Shown here one piece after another: positions 1 to 7,617 of a stretch of 23,349 nt of DNA (the stretch's first letter is position 1; every line of letters starts with the position of its first letter). A program made the translations under genes and the position numbers. The stretch covers positions 1 through 23,349 of the forward strand of contig CALIAZ010000018.1 of NCBI GenBank assembly GCA_938045565.1, given 5' to 3'. Under the pieces are notes generated by a model. It searched no databases, was not told the DNA's origin, and was given only the letters and a program-made list of their open reading frames with translations. The stretch is from an uncultured Atopobium sp. GTDB taxonomy: Bacteria > Actinomycetota > Coriobacteriia > Coriobacteriales > Atopobiaceae.

Positions 1-199
1 TATCAAGCTCACCGGTTGAGCTGTTAGAAGGCTGACGGTTGAAGAAGACAACAGGCTTATCCTTGTTCTCTACCTTTGCATCTTTAGCGCCTTCCTCTTT
101 TTTCTCGCTAGGAGCGCAAGCTGCAAGAACGCTAGATCCACCAACGCTAAGAACGCCTAGACCACAGAACTTTAGAAAACTGCGACGAGACACATCCAT
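1..199 (-). CDS. Sugar ABC transporter substrate-binding lipoprotein, MglB-like (5' part only)
   Basis: Only the first 66 codons are in the window; the frame runs off the left edge. The start is the ATG at 197-199, preceded by AGAAAGG about 8 bases upstream. The N-terminus has a twin-arginine motif SRRSFLK (residues 4-10), a hydrophobic stretch, and a lipobox LAAC with Cys28 as the lipidated residue. It should therefore be a Tat-exported lipoprotein on the outer face of the membrane. A charged linker (residues 30-48) follows, then PVVFFNRQPS (49-58), which resembles the VPVVFFNKEPS strand of the galactose/glucose-binding protein MglB. In MglB that strand lies about 100 residues into the protein, so this protein appears to lack, or to have rearranged, the first part of the fold. 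The sugar specificity cannot be told from this fragment. It is transcribed from the promoter at 321-349. Confidence 0.72.
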   Translation of the reverse strand, partial: MDVSRRSFLKFCGLGVLSVGGSSVLAACAPSEKKEEGAKDAKVENKDKPVVFFNRQPSNSSTGELD

Positions 200-218
200 A
201 GTAGTGACCTTTCTCATT

Positions 219-239
219 TGTTATGCCTTTTGCATAACA
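219..239 (-). other. Hairpin in the leader of the sugar-binding protein gene
   Basis: An 8-bp perfect inverted repeat, TGTTATGC (219-226) and GCATAACA (232-239), with a 5-base loop. It lies between the predicted promoter (321-349) and the ribosome binding site of the lipoprotein gene. It could be an operator or an mRNA hairpin; the sequence does not decide between these. Confidence 0.4.
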
Positions 240-309
240 CTGACCTTAATGAGTACGTTAACAAATCTCATCACAGCTCTCTGTGAGATGTCGCTCAACG
301 GTTGTAGAA

Positions 310-346
310 ATACCGTAAGCGTTATGTTTTGTACCTTTTACGGTAT
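310..346. repeat. 9-bp inverted repeat, candidate operator
   Basis: ATACCGTAA (310-318) and TTACGGTAT (338-346) are perfect inverted copies whose centres lie 28 bases apart. One arm overlaps the -35 element of the promoter at 321-349 and the other covers its expected transcription start. This is the layout expected for a repressor site. The binding protein is unknown; a sugar-responsive repressor would fit the downstream gene. Confidence 0.5.
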
Positions 347-349
347 CAA
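321..349 (-). promoter_or_regulatory. Predicted promoter of the sugar-binding lipoprotein gene
   Basis: On the minus strand TTGATA (344-349) is separated by 17 bases from CATAAC (321-326). These match the -35 consensus at 5/6 and the -10 consensus at 4/6. The DNA upstream of the -35 (350-375) is very A/T-rich, like an UP element. The leader to the ATG would be about 115 bases. The rest of the non-coding stretch 200-513 holds the hairpin at 219-239, the inverted repeat at 310-346 and the terminator at 476-505. I see no gene in it. Confidence 0.5.
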
Positions 350-475
350 TTTTGAAATTTTTGAGGATAAATAAAGAAAAAGCGGTCAAAAGACCAAATT
401 GTCGAGAAATTCAGCATCTTCAAATCTGTGAATATAAATCTGCTGATAATACGAGAAAAGCAGGCCAGTTCTCTA

Positions 476-505
476 AACAAAAAAGACCAGGCAATGCCTG
501 GTCTT
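476..505 (-). terminator. Intrinsic terminator after tRNA-Asn
   Basis: A perfect 10-bp stem, AAGACCAGGC (483-492) with GCCTGGTCTT (496-505), has a 3-base loop. On the minus strand it is followed directly by a T-rich run (TTTTTTGTT, complement of 476-484). It begins 8 bases past the tRNA CCA end, so it ends the tRNA transcript. Confidence 0.85.
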
Positions 506-513
506 GAAAATTC

Positions 514-588
514 TGGCTCCCCGAGCAGGATTTGAACCTGCGACACGCTGATTAACAGTCAGCTGCGCTACCGCTGCGCCATCGGGGA
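514..588 (-). tRNA. tRNA-Asn (anticodon GTT), CCA encoded
   Basis: The acceptor stem is TCCCCGA (588-582) paired with TCGGGGA (524-518), followed by discriminator G (517) and a genome-encoded CCA (516-514). The anticodon arm is GCTGA-CTGTTAA-TCAGC, with GTT at 556-554. The T arm holds the usual GTTCAAATC. The gene has its own promoter at 615-643 and terminator at 476-505, so it looks like a single-gene unit between rpoD and the sugar-binding gene. Confidence 0.96.
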
Positions 589-614
589 ATATGTGTGCTT
601 CTCAGCGGTGTTTA

Positions 615-643
615 AGTATAGAGAGACATTCCAAACCATGCAA
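615..643 (-). promoter_or_regulatory. Predicted tRNA-Asn promoter
   Basis: TTGCAT (638-643), a 17-base spacer, then TATACT (615-620) on the minus strand, giving 4/6 and 5/6 matches to the consensus. Transcription would start near 608, about 20 bases before the mature tRNA 5' end at 588. Confidence 0.65.
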
Positions 644-654
644 GCATTTTTTAG

Positions 655-701
655 AAAAAATTTAGGCAAATTCCTCTTGCACAATCTCTTGCATACCTAA
701 A
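655..701 (-). terminator. Possible weak intrinsic terminator after rpoD
   Basis: On the minus strand TTTAGG (701-696) can pair with CCTAAA (666-661), extended by a G-U and an A-U pair. The loop is about 25 bases and six T follow (660-655). The stem is A/T-rich and the loop large, so it would be weak. The loop contains two copies of TGCAAGAG. It is the only terminator-like structure at the end of the nine-gene run. Confidence 0.35.
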
Positions 702-709
702 CCTAGAAG

Positions 710-2077
710 CTACTCCTCCATATAGTCCTTAAGACGGCCGGACCTAGAAGGATGACGAAGCTTTGCCAAGGTCTTGGACTCAATCTGGCGAATACGCTCA
801 CGCGTAACGCCAAACTCCTTGCCTACCTCTTCAAGCGTGCGAGGGTGGCCATCCTCAAGACCAAAGCGGAACTTAATAACCTTACGCTCACGATCAGCAA
901 GGCCGTCAAGAACCTGCTCCAACTGCTCACGAAGCATTGAATCAGAAGCTGCATCTGGTGGAGCAACAGCGGTAGAGTCCTCAATAAAGTCTCCAAGCTG
1001 CGAATCTTCTTCTTCACCAATAGGTGTCTCAAGAGAGACAGGCTCCTGGCTAATCTTCTGAATCTCGCGAACGCGATCAGGAGACATACCCATTTCTGCG
1101 CCAATCTCTTCTGGAGAAGGATCTCTACCAAGATCTTGCAGAAGCTGACGCTGAACACGGATGAGCTTGTTGATAGTCTCAACCATGTGAACAGGAATAC
1201 GAATGGTGCGTGCCTGGTCTGCAATAGCGCGGGTAATTGCCTGACGAATCCACCAGGTAGCATACGTTGAGAACTTAAAGCCCTTAGTGTAATCGAACTT
1301 CTCGACAGCACGAATAAGGCCCAGGTTACCTTCCTGGATAAGATCAAGGAACAGCATGCCGCGGCCAACATAGCGCTTAGCAATTGAGACAACAAGACGA
1401 AGGTTTGCAGAAATAAGCTGCTGCTTGGCGTCAAGTCCTACAGACTCAATACGCATGAGGCGGCGCTGCTCTGCACGGTTAAGCTCGATGAGGCCATCTT
1501 CAAAGTCCTCCAGCTTCTGAGAAGCTGCAGTGCCTGCCTCAATCTTCATAGCAAGGTGAACCTCTTCTGATGCAGTAAGCAGGTCAACCTTACCAATCTC
1601 TTTAAGATACATGCGGACAGGATCGCCGGTAAGCATAACCGTAGTGGTGTCTGAGCGGCGAGCACGAGCGCGAGAAGAACGTTTTGGCTTGGAGACTTTT
1701 GCCTTAGAAACAGAGCGGAGAGCCTCTTTGACCTCACGTGCCTCATTTACGGCATCAAAATCTTCATCATCTTCATCTTCAAAATCAGATGAGTCATCCA
1801 AGTCATCATCGGATGAAAAATCGTCCTCTGCGGCGTCATCTTCAATGGCAAAAGAAACGGTTGCTTCTGATGTGGCAGTAATCTCAACACCTTTAACGCG
1901 CAGCGAATCATACAGGTCAGAAAGCTCATCATCGTTAACGTCAACCTCACGAATGGCAACCTGAATATCGTCTTCGCTGATACTACCGTTAGACTTTGAA
2001 GAACTTACCAGATCATCAACAATTTTAGTAAGCTCATCTGAGAGTTTGACCTCTTCATTTGCCTTTTTTGCAGCCAC
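710..2077 (-). CDS. rpoD: RNA polymerase primary sigma factor (RpoD/SigA)
   Basis: 455 residues. It directs RNA polymerase to housekeeping promoters. The start is a GTG (2075-2077) with AAAGGA about 7 bases upstream. Residues 1-65 resemble region 1.1. A strongly acidic stretch (about 79-108, mostly D/E/S) and then a basic one (125-141) come before region 1.2, which begins with DPVRMYLKEIG near 152. Region 2 (about 220-305) has the classic core-binding and -10 recognition segments, including FSTYATWWIRQAI. Region 3 covers about 306-380. Region 4 ends in the helix-turn-helix GVTRERIRQIE (423-433) and the RHPSRSGRLK tail typical of primary sigma factors. It is the last gene of the run, 122 bases after dnaG, with its own possible promoter at 2108-2138. 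The acidic N-terminal insert is a lineage-variable part with low-complexity DNA at about 1750-1830. Confidence 0.97.
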   Translation of the reverse strand: MAAKKANEEVKLSDELTKIVDDLVSSSKSNGSISEDDIQVAIREVDVNDDELSDLYDSLRVKGVEITATSEATVSFAIEDDAAEDDFSSDDDLDDSSDFEDEDDEDFDAVNEAREVKEALRSVSKAKVSKPKRSSRARARRSDTTTVMLTGDPVRMYLKEIGKVDLLTASEEVHLAMKIEAGTAASQKLEDFEDGLIELNRAEQRRLMRIESVGLDAKQQLISANLRLVVSIAKRYVGRGMLFLDLIQEGNLGLIRAVEKFDYTKGFKFSTYATWWIRQAITRAIADQARTIRIPVHMVETINKLIRVQRQLLQDLGRDPSPEEIGAEMGMSPDRVREIQKISQEPVSLETPIGEEEDSQLGDFIEDSTAVAPPDAASDSMLREQLEQVLDGLADRERKVIKFRFGLEDGHPRTLEEVGKEFGVTRERIRQIESKTLAKLRHPSRSGRLKDYMEE

Positions 2078-2107
2078 AAATATCCTTTCGATAGATTAGC
2101 GCAAATC

Positions 2108-2138
2108 TTTATACCCAAAAGTTTCTCTACCTAATCAA
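2108..2138 (-). promoter_or_regulatory. Candidate rpoD promoter
   Basis: In the dnaG-rpoD gap the minus strand has TATAAA (2108-2113) with TTGATT (2133-2138) 19 bases upstream. The -10 is good but the spacing is long and the -35 is only 4/6. It would let rpoD be expressed apart from the upstream operon. An inverted-repeat arm (2140-2147) abuts the -35. Confidence 0.38.
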
Positions 2139-2139
2139 A

Positions 2140-2195
2140 CTACTCATTTTAATTTATAAAAAAATCAGATGAGTAGCATCCCCATAAAATGAGTA
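2140..2195. repeat. Nested inverted repeats between dnaG and rpoD
   Basis: TACTCATTTTA (2141-2151) is a perfect 11-bp inverted copy of TAAAATGAGTA (2185-2195). The left segment, as CTACTCAT (2140-2147), also pairs with ATGAGTAG (2169-2176). The two hairpins share one strand and cannot form together. Neither is followed by a T-run in the sense direction, so neither is a standard terminator. They may be protein-binding sites or an RNA switch in the rpoD leader. Confidence 0.6.
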
Positions 2196-2199
2196 TTTT

Positions 2200-4194
2200 C
2201 TACTGTCCCGAAGTAAGCCTCTTGCCTAACTCAAGCGCTCGTGTCTGAAGCTCCTGTGCAGCAGCAAGTTGCTCTTCTGCTAGAGCTCCGTCAGAAGACT
2301 CCCCCGCATAAGAACTGGAGCGTAAATTAGAACGAATTTCTCGCAATTTACGCTGTACCGAGTAGTAGTCAACAGTATCCACAATAAACTCAAGCGAACG
2401 ACGTGTATCGGAGTTGCCCTCAGATATCACGCGACCAGAAGAAAGAATGGCCGCTGCGTTTGGCTCAACAGCCGCAGCTGCAGCAACAACTTGCGCTGGC
2501 GTAGCACCCTCTGGAGTTGCAAGCATGGCCCACGCCATGGTTTGATGGCGAGCGTCGGCCCAGACAAAGTCTGCAATACGGTCTTGATACTCTCGTACCA
2601 AGGACAGATTTGTTGCCATGGCGCTTAAGAGCTCAAGTTCTGAGTTGACCTGTCTGCGGTCTTCAGCGGAAAGTCCCAGCGAACCGTGTGGTACATAAGC
2701 ATCAGCAGGAACACCATACGACGATGGATCGTCATATGACGGAACCTCGTCGTACGGTGGGACATCATCGTATGAGGGACCCTCGGCATAAGCTGGAGCT
2801 TTAGGGGCAGAGTTGAATGAGGAGTTATGCGAAGAGGTGTGGGCATTCTTATAAGGCTGTTTGCGCGCCATCTTTGAAGTGCGTGAATCTGCAGCGTCGT
2901 CTTGAATAGGTGCGGCTTTAATTGCGCGCTTTACTTCCTCGACATCAATGTGAAGCAGGTCTGACACACGAAGTGCATACTCGCTCAGAAGTACCGATGT
3001 CTTGAGCGGGGCCAATAAGGATGCTAAAGCCTCAAGCGCTTTGACTCGACCACCGGGTACAGATAAGTCAAACTGAGTTGTTGTGGCATCAAAGACAAAG
3101 TCCATAAGCGGACGAGCTGCATCTAAGATAGGACGTAGCTTTTCTGCACCCGATTCGGCGAGAAACTCCATGGGGTCCTGATTATTTGGCAAAACAACAC
3201 AGAGAAAAGCAGCGGTTGTTTTATCGATAAATTTAATAGCACGTGCGGCAGCGTGTTGACCTGCAGCGTCGCCGTCAAACATGCAAATAATTTTGCGCGC
3301 ACGCTGGCGATCAATAAGCTTGACGTGCTCAGACGTAAATGCGGTACCAAGAGCTGCCACAGTATTAGTAAAGCCAGCCTCGTGCATGGCAATAACATCT
3401 GTGTAGCCCTCACAAATTATGGCCTCAGACTGAGCTGCAATAGTCTCTTTTGCCACGTCGTAGGCAAAGAGGTGTTTACCTTTATTAAAGACGGAAGTGT
3501 CCCTGGTATTTAGATACTTAGGAGCGTTTTCTACCTTTTTAGTAATTCGACCACCAAAAGCAATGGTTCTTCCTTGTTCGTCATGAATTGGGAACATCAC
3601 ACGATCATAGAACCAATCGCTAATTCGACCATTGCGCTCAACGGCAAGGTTGGCAGCAATCATCTCTTGCGTGGTATATCCGCATTTGCGCAAGTGTGCC
3701 ACAAGTGTGCCTCTACCAGGCGCATATCCCAGCTTCCAGTGCTTGCAGACAGCTGCTCCAAATCCACGACCAGAGAGATAGCTACGAGCTGCCTCAGGAC
3801 CTTCTCCCCTTCCACGCATAAGCATGGAGTGGAAGTAATTCTCGGCTTCTGTAAGGCACTCAATCAAACGATTCTTACGAGGGCCTTTAGAAACATGAGC
3901 CTCTTCTGAAAGCGTAATGCCTGCTTTATCAGCAAGGTATCTAATGGCGTCAGGAAAATCCAGGTTTTCTCGCTTCATGACATAACTGAAGACATCTCCG
4001 CCCTCAGAGCAAGCGCCAAAGCAGTGCCAGAGACCCGTGGAGGGGTTTATCTTAAATGAAGGACTTTTTTCTTGGTGGAAGGGACAGCATCCCCAATAGT
4101 CCTGACCTCGGAGTTTAAGCTCAACTGTCTCTGAAACAAGCGTGACAAAATCCGTTGCCTGTCTTACACGCTCTTTATCTTCATCAGTTATCAT
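2200..4194 (-). CDS. dnaG: DNA primase DnaG
   Basis: 664 residues. It makes the RNA primers used by the replicative polymerase. The N-terminal zinc domain shows Cys37-x2-His40-x17-Cys58, then Cys62 after three residues rather than the usual two. The RNA polymerase basic domain follows (about 110-250). The Toprim domain has EGYTD and, further on, the metal-binding DGDAAG. The C-terminal helicase-binding part follows a linker at about 465-500 made of repeated Y-D-x-V-P units (DNA about 2710-2790). The ATG at 4192-4194 is preceded by GGAGG 6 bases upstream. The gene overlaps the end of ribF by 11 bases, so translation is probably coupled. rpoD follows after 122 bases, as in many macromolecular-synthesis operons, but no rpsU gene is present in front of it. 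Confidence 0.96.
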   Translation of the reverse strand: MITDEDKERVRQATDFVTLVSETVELKLRGQDYWGCCPFHQEKSPSFKINPSTGLWHCFGACSEGGDVFSYVMKRENLDFPDAIRYLADKAGITLSEEAHVSKGPRKNRLIECLTEAENYFHSMLMRGRGEGPEAARSYLSGRGFGAAVCKHWKLGYAPGRGTLVAHLRKCGYTTQEMIAANLAVERNGRISDWFYDRVMFPIHDEQGRTIAFGGRITKKVENAPKYLNTRDTSVFNKGKHLFAYDVAKETIAAQSEAIICEGYTDVIAMHEAGFTNTVAALGTAFTSEHVKLIDRQRARKIICMFDGDAAGQHAAARAIKFIDKTTAAFLCVVLPNNQDPMEFLAESGAEKLRPILDAARPLMDFVFDATTTQFDLSVPGGRVKALEALASLLAPLKTSVLLSEYALRVSDLLHIDVEEVKRAIKAAPIQDDAADSRTSKMARKQPYKNAHTSSHNSSFNSAPKAPAYAEGPSYDDVPPYDEVPSYDDPSSYGVPADAYVPHGSLGLSAEDRRQVNSELELLSAMATNLSLVREYQDRIADFVWADARHQTMAWAMLATPEGATPAQVVAAAAAVEPNAAAILSSGRVISEGNSDTRRSLEFIVDTVDYYSVQRKLREIRSNLRSSSYAGESSDGALAEEQLAAAQELQTRALELGKRLTSGQ

Positions 4195-5221
4195 CTTCCA
4201 CCTCCCCGCTTTCTAAGTTATATGAAGTCGTACCCAGATTCTGGGCTACCCAATCTATATTTCCACGAACGGCTTGCTTGAGGTCTTCCGGCGAATCAAA
4301 TTTTTTAGATTCCCTCAGTCTCTTTACAAATACCGTCTGAACCTCTGAGTCATATAAGTTACCGCTAAAACCTAGAAGATTAGCCTCAAGCAAAGGTCCT
4401 GTTTGAGACTCAAATGAAGGAGCTTTTCCCACATTAACCGCAGCAGGCCAAGTTGTTGCGCCATGGACCACATAGCACGCATACACGCCGTCTTGAGGAA
4501 TGCAATCTCGCAGGTCAAGCGCAACGTTTGCCGTAGGAAAACCAAAGCCGGTGCCCTGGCCACGACCGTGTTTGACCACACCGCTTAAAAAGTGCCAGCG
4601 GCCCAACAGGCTTGCTGCCTCCTCAACTTTGCCCTGCTCAAGCAAGCCCCTAATACGAGTAGCAGAGATTTTCTGTCCACCCGAACAAAAGAGCTCATGA
4701 GCATGAACTTCAAAACCATGTTTGTGTCCAAGCGAGATGAGCAATGCGCTTCCTTCAGCGCCTTGTGCGCCCAAACCAAAGTCAGAACCCACATGAACGG
4801 ACACAGCTGAGACACTTGGAAGCAGCTTGCCCTCGACGTATTGTGTGGCGCTCAACGCTGCAAACTCGCGGGTAAAGTGATGCACCAGAATGCCGTCCAC
4901 ACCCCACGCGGCAAGCGCACGAAGCCTATCTTCTCCCGAGAGCAAACGTCGAGGAGACCCATCGAACAGCACCTCAACAGGATCGGGCAGAAACGTCACA
5001 GCAACAAGTGGCACATTACGAGCTTCAGCGTCCTTTTTAGCGCTGGCGAGAAGCCCCTGGTGGCCCTCATGAAGACCGTCAAAGACACCAAGTACGCACA
5101 CGCAAGGTTGTTTATAGCAGTCAGAACGCAGTGTATAGAAGTCAGCGTCACCAAGCTCAAGCGGAGCTGGCAGATGACTTCCATACAAAACAGATTCTCT
5201 TATACGTTCTACCTTGTTCAC
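4184..5221 (-). CDS. ribF: Bifunctional riboflavin kinase / FAD synthetase
   Basis: 345 residues. It converts riboflavin to FMN and then FMN to FAD in the cytoplasm. The N-terminal FAD synthetase half has the nucleotide-binding motif GVFDGLHEGHQ (45-55). It also has FLPDPVEVL, where most relatives have P-H-P. The C-terminal riboflavin kinase half begins with GRWHFLSGVV and contains the flavin/ATP site motif FPTAN (228-232), GVYAC, and the closing KRLRESKKFDSPEDLK. The start is a GTG (5219-5221) with AAGGA upstream. It starts 8 bases after truB, a common partner in bacteria, and its last codons overlap dnaG by 11 bases. Confidence 0.95.
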   Translation of the reverse strand: MNKVERIRESVLYGSHLPAPLELGDADFYTLRSDCYKQPCVCVLGVFDGLHEGHQGLLASAKKDAEARNVPLVAVTFLPDPVEVLFDGSPRRLLSGEDRLRALAAWGVDGILVHHFTREFAALSATQYVEGKLLPSVSAVSVHVGSDFGLGAQGAEGSALLISLGHKHGFEVHAHELFCSGGQKISATRIRGLLEQGKVEEAASLLGRWHFLSGVVKHGRGQGTGFGFPTANVALDLRDCIPQDGVYACYVVHGATTWPAAVNVGKAPSFESQTGPLLEANLLGFSGNLYDSEVQTVFVKRLRESKKFDSPEDLKQAVRGNIDWVAQNLGTTSYNLESGEVEDDN

Positions 5222-5229
5222 GTACGTCC

Positions 5230-6171
5230 TTACTTACACAAAATACCTTGAGAGAAGTTAGTCTGGCAGACTAGACAGGAACCTTGCCTTGTCCAAATTC
5301 CCACAAGAGCATCATCCCACACAAGGCTGACCAGCGAGTTATTAGTAACCTCAGAAAGATCTTCTGGAATACCAAAACGCTTTCCAACCTCAACACATTT
5401 GTATTCTGCTCCAGTCAACCCGTGCACAGGATAACCAAGAACCTCAGTTGGATTAAGGCGTTTGGCTTCAAGCACTTGAGCTGGGCTTTGTTCAAGCTCT
5501 TCTAATGAAGCGCAGCTACCAAGCGTAATGGGGCCAGAGAACGTCCTTCTTAGTCCACTAATGTGAGCCTCTGTTCCAAGAGACTGACCAAGGTCTCGAG
5601 CAATACTTCTAATGTAGGTGCCTTTTGAAACATCAAACGCAACCGTCCATACCAGTGATTCATCCGTAGTAGAAGGTTTGCGCACTGCCAAAAGAGTAGC
5701 GTCGTAAATAGAGACTCTGCGAGCTGCAAGCTCTGGCGTCTTACCTTCACGAACAAGCTGATAGGCACGCTTGCCATCAACAGAGATTGCAGAAACTGCA
5801 GGTGGAAGCTGGTCTACAGTACCCACCAACTTTGCGCAGGCCACACGGGCAAACTCTTCCTCACGCAACTCGGCAGGTACAGGTGCCGTGGCCACCACCT
5901 CACCGTCTGCATCATCCGTTGAGGTGCGTACTCCAAACGAAATGTCGGCTACATATCCCTTGCGGTCAAGCGTCAGAAGTCCCAACAGTTTTGTTGCAAG
6001 GCCAATGCCCACTACCAGCACGCCGCTTGCATTAGGATCCAAGGTGCCTGCATGTCCCACGCGTTTCTCGCCAAATGCACGGCGAACACGAGAAACCACG
6101 TCATGGCTGGTTAAACCAAGAGGCTTGTCAACTGCAATAAGTGCGTTAATTCCACTTGCTCCTCGCTTCAC
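5230..6171 (-). CDS. truB: tRNA pseudouridine(55) synthase TruB
   Basis: 313 residues. It isomerises U55 to pseudouridine in the T loop of tRNAs. The sequence has VDKPLGLTSHDVV near residue 14 and the TruB signature GHAGTLDP (39-46), in which Asp45 is the catalytic residue. KGTYIRSIARDLG is also typical of the family. The C-terminal part (about 245-313) would be the PUA-like RNA-binding tail. The start is a GTG (6169-6171) directly after the TAG of the upstream gene. Its ribosome binding site AAGGAG lies inside the last codons of that gene, which indicates translational coupling. Confidence 0.95.
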   Translation of the reverse strand: MKRGASGINALIAVDKPLGLTSHDVVSRVRRAFGEKRVGHAGTLDPNASGVLVVGIGLATKLLGLLTLDRKGYVADISFGVRTSTDDADGEVVATAPVPAELREEEFARVACAKLVGTVDQLPPAVSAISVDGKRAYQLVREGKTPELAARRVSIYDATLLAVRKPSTTDESLVWTVAFDVSKGTYIRSIARDLGQSLGTEAHISGLRRTFSGPITLGSCASLEELEQSPAQVLEAKRLNPTEVLGYPVHGLTGAEYKCVEVGKRFGIPEDLSEVTNNSLVSLVWDDALVGIWTRQGSCLVCQTNFSQGILCK

Positions 6172-7191
6172 CTATGACTCCTTGTCAAGCGCGAGAAGAT
6201 CAATGAGCAGAGGGACTATCTGAGTAAATACGTCGTCAATGGTGCCTTCAGCAGTAAAGCCTGCAGCAGCAGTGTGACCACCACCGCCCATTTGACGTGC
6301 AACACCAGAGATATCAAGCTGAGACTTGGAGCGCAAGTTGCCACGAACCTTTCCACCATCTACCTCTTTGAGGAAAAGGGCAATTTCTGTTCCCTCAACA
6401 CAGCGCACAACATCTACCAGGCCATCCATTTCGGCAAGAGGAACACCTGATGCAGAAAGATCTGCGGTAGTGACATAGCTGTAGGCAACACGGCCCTCAC
6501 CAAAGGTGCGAATACGACCCATAACCTTTGCGGCAAGGTGAAGGTAGGCCAAGCGATCACTCTGATAGACATGAAGTGCAATCTGAGATGGAGAAGCACC
6601 TGCTTCTACCAGCAAACTTGCAACCTCAAAAGCCTCGCCGTCAGCGTTTTGGTACTGGAAACGACCAGTATCAGTTACCAGAGCACACATAAGGCATTGC
6701 GCCTCTGATGGAACAAGCTCTGTTCCCAAATGACAGGCAAACTCGGTGATAATGACACCGGTTGCCGCCGCATCAGGACGCACGAGCCCTGCATTCCAAT
6801 ACACGTTGTTGTATGGGTGATGGTCAAGCACTGCTACCGTCTTGGAGCGCTCCATCAGCGCTTCTGCATCAGCCAAACGTCCTGCAGTAGAAAGGTCTAC
6901 GCAGATAAAAAGGTCTGGAGTACCCTCGTACTTATTTGCAGGCACAAAGCTGTCAGTACCATCAAGAAACTTGTAAATACGTGGTACTTCCCCATCAGCA
7001 TCTGCCAAAAGATTAGTGACAGTTTTGCTAGGCCATCTTCTCTGAATAATGGAAGAAAGTGCTAATCCAGAGCCAATAGCATCTCCGTCAGGAGAAGTAT
7101 GTGCGCAAACGACGATTGACGAGGCCTGCTCAATAAGAGCAATAACCTCGTCAAATTCTGGACGACTGACTTTTGTATTCAGTGACGTCAC
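6172..7191 (-). CDS. nrnA: DHH-family phosphoesterase, NrnA-type oligoribonuclease / pAp phosphatase
   Basis: 339 residues. NrnA-type enzymes degrade very short RNAs and hydrolyse 3'-phosphoadenosine 5'-phosphate. The N-terminal DHH domain shows the metal motif H-T-S-P-D-G-D-A-I-G (31-40), the second aspartate site in FICVDLS, and LDHH near residue 115. The C-terminal DHHA1 domain ends in GGGGHTAAAGF (about 302-312), which binds substrate. A GTG start (7189-7191) lies 4 bases after the rbfA stop. GAGGAGG inside the end of rbfA serves as a ribosome binding site about 9 bases away. A gene of this family between rbfA and truB is common in Gram-positive bacteria. The exact substrate preference is inferred from the family. 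Confidence 0.9.
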   Translation of the reverse strand: MTSLNTKVSRPEFDEVIALIEQASSIVVCAHTSPDGDAIGSGLALSSIIQRRWPSKTVTNLLADADGEVPRIYKFLDGTDSFVPANKYEGTPDLFICVDLSTAGRLADAEALMERSKTVAVLDHHPYNNVYWNAGLVRPDAAATGVIITEFACHLGTELVPSEAQCLMCALVTDTGRFQYQNADGEAFEVASLLVEAGASPSQIALHVYQSDRLAYLHLAAKVMGRIRTFGEGRVAYSYVTTADLSASGVPLAEMDGLVDVVRCVEGTEIALFLKEVDGGKVRGNLRSKSQLDISGVARQMGGGGHTAAAGFTAEGTIDDVFTQIVPLLIDLLALDKES

Positions 7192-7195
7192 TTAC

Positions 7196-7606
7196 TTACG
7201 CCTCCTCGTCAGAATTCTCTTCATGAGAAGCTAGAGGGTATCCAAACTCGTCTTTCTCGACACCAAGAGTTGGTGGAACTACCTCAAGCGCCTGAGCAAT
7301 ACGCTCAGCCTCATCGGTAGTGGTATCAATCTTAAAATCAAGCTCAGGAGTTACGCGCCAGTTCAACGCATGACCCAAAAGCGAGCGAATCCTGCCCTTT
7401 GCACGCTTGAGAGCTGCGAGGACCTTCTCGTAACGATCAGGCTCACAGCTTACATACGCGCGCATAAAGGACTTATCAACCGAGACCTCACAGCTTGTGA
7501 TAGTCACAAGCTGGAGATCAGGGTCAGAAATTTCAAACAAAAGGATCCAGCTGAGCTTTTCTCGAGCAATCTCATTTGTACGACGAGAAAACTGATTCTG
7601 TTTCAT
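7196..7606 (-). CDS. rbfA: 30S ribosome-binding factor RbfA
   Basis: 136 residues. RbfA binds the small ribosomal subunit during late 16S rRNA maturation. The sequence has the family's KH-like core: RTNEIAREKLSWIL at the N-terminus, LVTITSCEVSVDKSFMRAYVS in the middle, and the helix-strand pair LGHALNWRVTPELDFKIDTTTDEAERI. The C-terminal tail (about 115-136) is acidic. The ATG at 7604-7606 has AAGGGA a few bases upstream. The gene sits 11 bases after infB, the usual place in this operon. Confidence 0.95.
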   Translation of the reverse strand: MKQNQFSRRTNEIAREKLSWILLFEISDPDLQLVTITSCEVSVDKSFMRAYVSCEPDRYEKVLAALKRAKGRIRSLLGHALNWRVTPELDFKIDTTTDEAERIAQALEVVPPTLGVEKDEFGYPLASHEENSDEEA

Positions 7607-7617
7607 GCTGTCCCTTC

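Noticed and set aside
39..374. A 111-codon plus-strand frame at the left edge with a signal-like start
   Set aside because: It is opposite the Tat lipoprotein start and its promoter region. The minus-strand frame has a proper binding site, twin-arginine motif and lipobox.
375..400. GGTC-AAAA-GACC hairpin with a nearby T-run on the minus strand
   Set aside because: A 4-bp stem is too short for a terminator, and the strong terminator at 476-505 already ends the tRNA transcript.
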